Origin: Caldivirga sp.
GTDB lineage: Archaea; Thermoproteota; Thermoprotei; Thermoproteales; Thermocladiaceae
Direction: 5' to 3'
Assembly: GCA_028275645.1 (NCBI GenBank)
Contig: JAPWUH010000018.1
Span: forward strand, 1-14,526
Length of the DNA: 14,526 nt
Shown: one piece after another, positions 13,590 through 14,526 of the stretch
Layout: each line of letters begins with the position of its first letter
Position numbering within the stretch: position 1 is the stretch's first letter
Notes under the pieces: model-generated
Database searches by the model: none
Told to the model about the DNA's origin: nothing
What the model saw: only the letters and a program-made list of their open reading frames with translations
Translations under genes and position numbers: made by a program

Positions 13590-14288
13590 ATGCGGAACCT
13601 GGACCTGAATGAATTACTCTACCCAATTAGGGCTGCCATAACCTTAACAATACCTGACCTATTAGCCATAATAGCCGCCTCAGTGGTACTGAGCATGTTA
13701 ACCAGCATATATGTTGGGGTTAGTTCGGTGGACTTCACGGCGATGATTGCGTATGCCACCATACTAATATCCACTGACCTATGGCCCTCATTGATAATAT
13801 CACTAACCTACGTACCAGTGGTGATACTGCTGTATAGGGGTTTTAGGGACCTTAACACTGCAATTGGCTTAAGGTGGGGTAGGGTTGGTTCATTTATAAT
13901 AATCGCGGCCTACATACTATGGGTTTTAAACTCAATTATCGTAACAGTGACACAGCCAAGCTTTAAACCCATTGACACATTAGCACGGTTATCATCGATG
14001 ATCGCCAGTAGCGTTAAGCCTGGATCAGTGTTGGTGGTTACACCGATATACGTTTCAATAATAATGGCCGTGGCGATGCTCCTCGGCGTAGTGGGCATAC
14101 TAATGTGCCTATACTCGTTGATCAAGGTTGGTGACTTAACAGGCAAGAGGAGCACCATTAAGAAGGCTGCGGTGATTGTAACCATTAGCATCGCCCTGGG
14201 TGTAATACCAATATTGGGCGTGGTCCTGCTGTTGATAGGGTTATACCTGGTGCTAAATGGACTTAAAGTTACTTCCCAGGGTAGTTAA
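13590..14288 (+). CDS. Multi-helix membrane protein, weakly DUF973-like
   Basis: A 232-residue protein with about six membrane segments (near 22-43, 50-63, 66-82, 100-122, 150-180 and a double-length stretch 192-226). The end of the protein, a short polar loop followed by GVIPILGVVLLLIGLYLVL, resembles the C-terminus of crenarchaeal DUF973 membrane proteins. The match is by eye and weak. It has its own promoter after a 119-base gap, so it may or may not belong with the MoxR cluster. It converges on the alcohol dehydrogenase gene with only 18 bases between stops. Function is unknown. Confidence 0.6.
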   Translation: MRNLDLNELLYPIRAAITLTIPDLLAIIAASVVLSMLTSIYVGVSSVDFTAMIAYATILISTDLWPSLIISLTYVPVVILLYRGFRDLNTAIGLRWGRVGSFIIIAAYILWVLNSIIVTVTQPSFKPIDTLARLSSMIASSVKPGSVLVVTPIYVSIIMAVAMLLGVVGILMCLYSLIKVGDLTGKRSTIKKAAVIVTISIALGVIPILGVVLLLIGLYLVLNGLKVTSQGS

Positions 14289-14306
14289 GATTAAGTCATG
14301 GTTACA

Positions 14307-14526
14307 TTAAGGCACGAGGACTTGCCTGGCCGTAACCCTGCCATACCTTAAGTTATCAAGCGCTTCATTAGCCTCCTCAAGCCTCATAACCCTAGTGACC
14401 AGGGGCTTTACCTTGCCACTATCCGCAAGCCTCATGACGCTTATGAAGTCATTCAAGTTACCAGTTAAGCTACCCATTATCTGAATCTCCCTCTGGGTAA
14501 TGTAGGGGGCGTGGTAAATCAAGTCA
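14307..14526 (-). CDS. Zinc-type alcohol dehydrogenase (MDR family), C-terminal part
   Basis: The last 73 codons of a gene that enters from the right edge. The peptide reads a strand-turn segment, then EIQIMGSLTGNLNDFISVM, then ADSGKVKPLVTRVMRLEEA and EALDNLRYGRVTARQVL. This is the standard C-terminus of medium-chain dehydrogenases: the I-x-G-S strand-loop, the GKVKPLV segment, the L-EEANEAL helix and the closing GRVTARQVL strand. The zinc ligands and the NAD Rossmann loop lie outside the window, so substrate cannot be inferred. The TTG at 14522 is an internal codon, not the start. Confidence 0.82.
   Translation of the reverse strand, partial: DLIYHAPYITQREIQIMGSLTGNLNDFISVMRLADSGKVKPLVTRVMRLEEANEALDNLRYGRVTARQVLVP

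Overview
The window looks like a chromosomal segment from a hyperthermophilic crenarchaeon of the Thermoproteales, probably near Vulcanisaeta or Caldivirga (inference). Supporting signs are an archaeal uS3 ribosomal protein, an aCPSF1/FttA ribonuclease, a ThiD-ThiN fusion, a crenarchaeal-type pyruvoyl decarboxylase, frequent AGG/TTA/ATA codons, and TATA boxes lying about 26-30 bases before start codons, the usual layout for leaderless transcripts. That spacing was used to move several starts inward from the longest open frame.

Layout. 1-363 (-) is the 5' part of a TadC/GspF-type pilus or archaellum membrane platform protein. A 428-base divergent gap with no recognised gene follows. 792-3440 (+) is a two-gene unit: aCPSF1/FttA (mRNA 3'-end and termination nuclease) and a TIM-barrel protein of the xylose-isomerase-like type. 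It converges, with a 6-base overlap, on a small ArsR-like winged-helix regulator (3435-3758, -). 3874-5184 (-) is bifunctional thiamine gene thiDN. 5185-6022 is a long gap holding the wreck of an IS605-type tnpB (an N-terminal piece and a GC-rich 3' piece) and, further on, the multi-TATA promoter of a pyruvoyl-dependent arginine/AdoMet decarboxylase (6023-6472, +). A Gfo/Idh/MocA oxidoreductase and ribosomal protein uS3 (6607-8246, -) form one transcription unit.

8344-13470 (+) is the most interesting block: a DUF4129-like two-helix membrane protein, an eight-helix membrane protein, a MoxR AAA+ ATPase, a DUF58 protein and a six-helix membrane protein, most of them overlapping by a few bases. 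It is followed by a separately promoted membrane protein (13590-14288). MoxR, DUF58 and DUF4129 recur together in bacteria and archaea, and are thought to act in maturation or assembly of membrane or extracellular complexes. Here the cluster has no visible transglutaminase and contains three membrane partners I cannot name. The window ends in the C-terminus of a zinc-type alcohol dehydrogenase (14307-14526, -).

No CRISPR array, rRNA, tRNA or intact insertion sequence was recognised. All family calls come from reading motifs by eye, without database searches.
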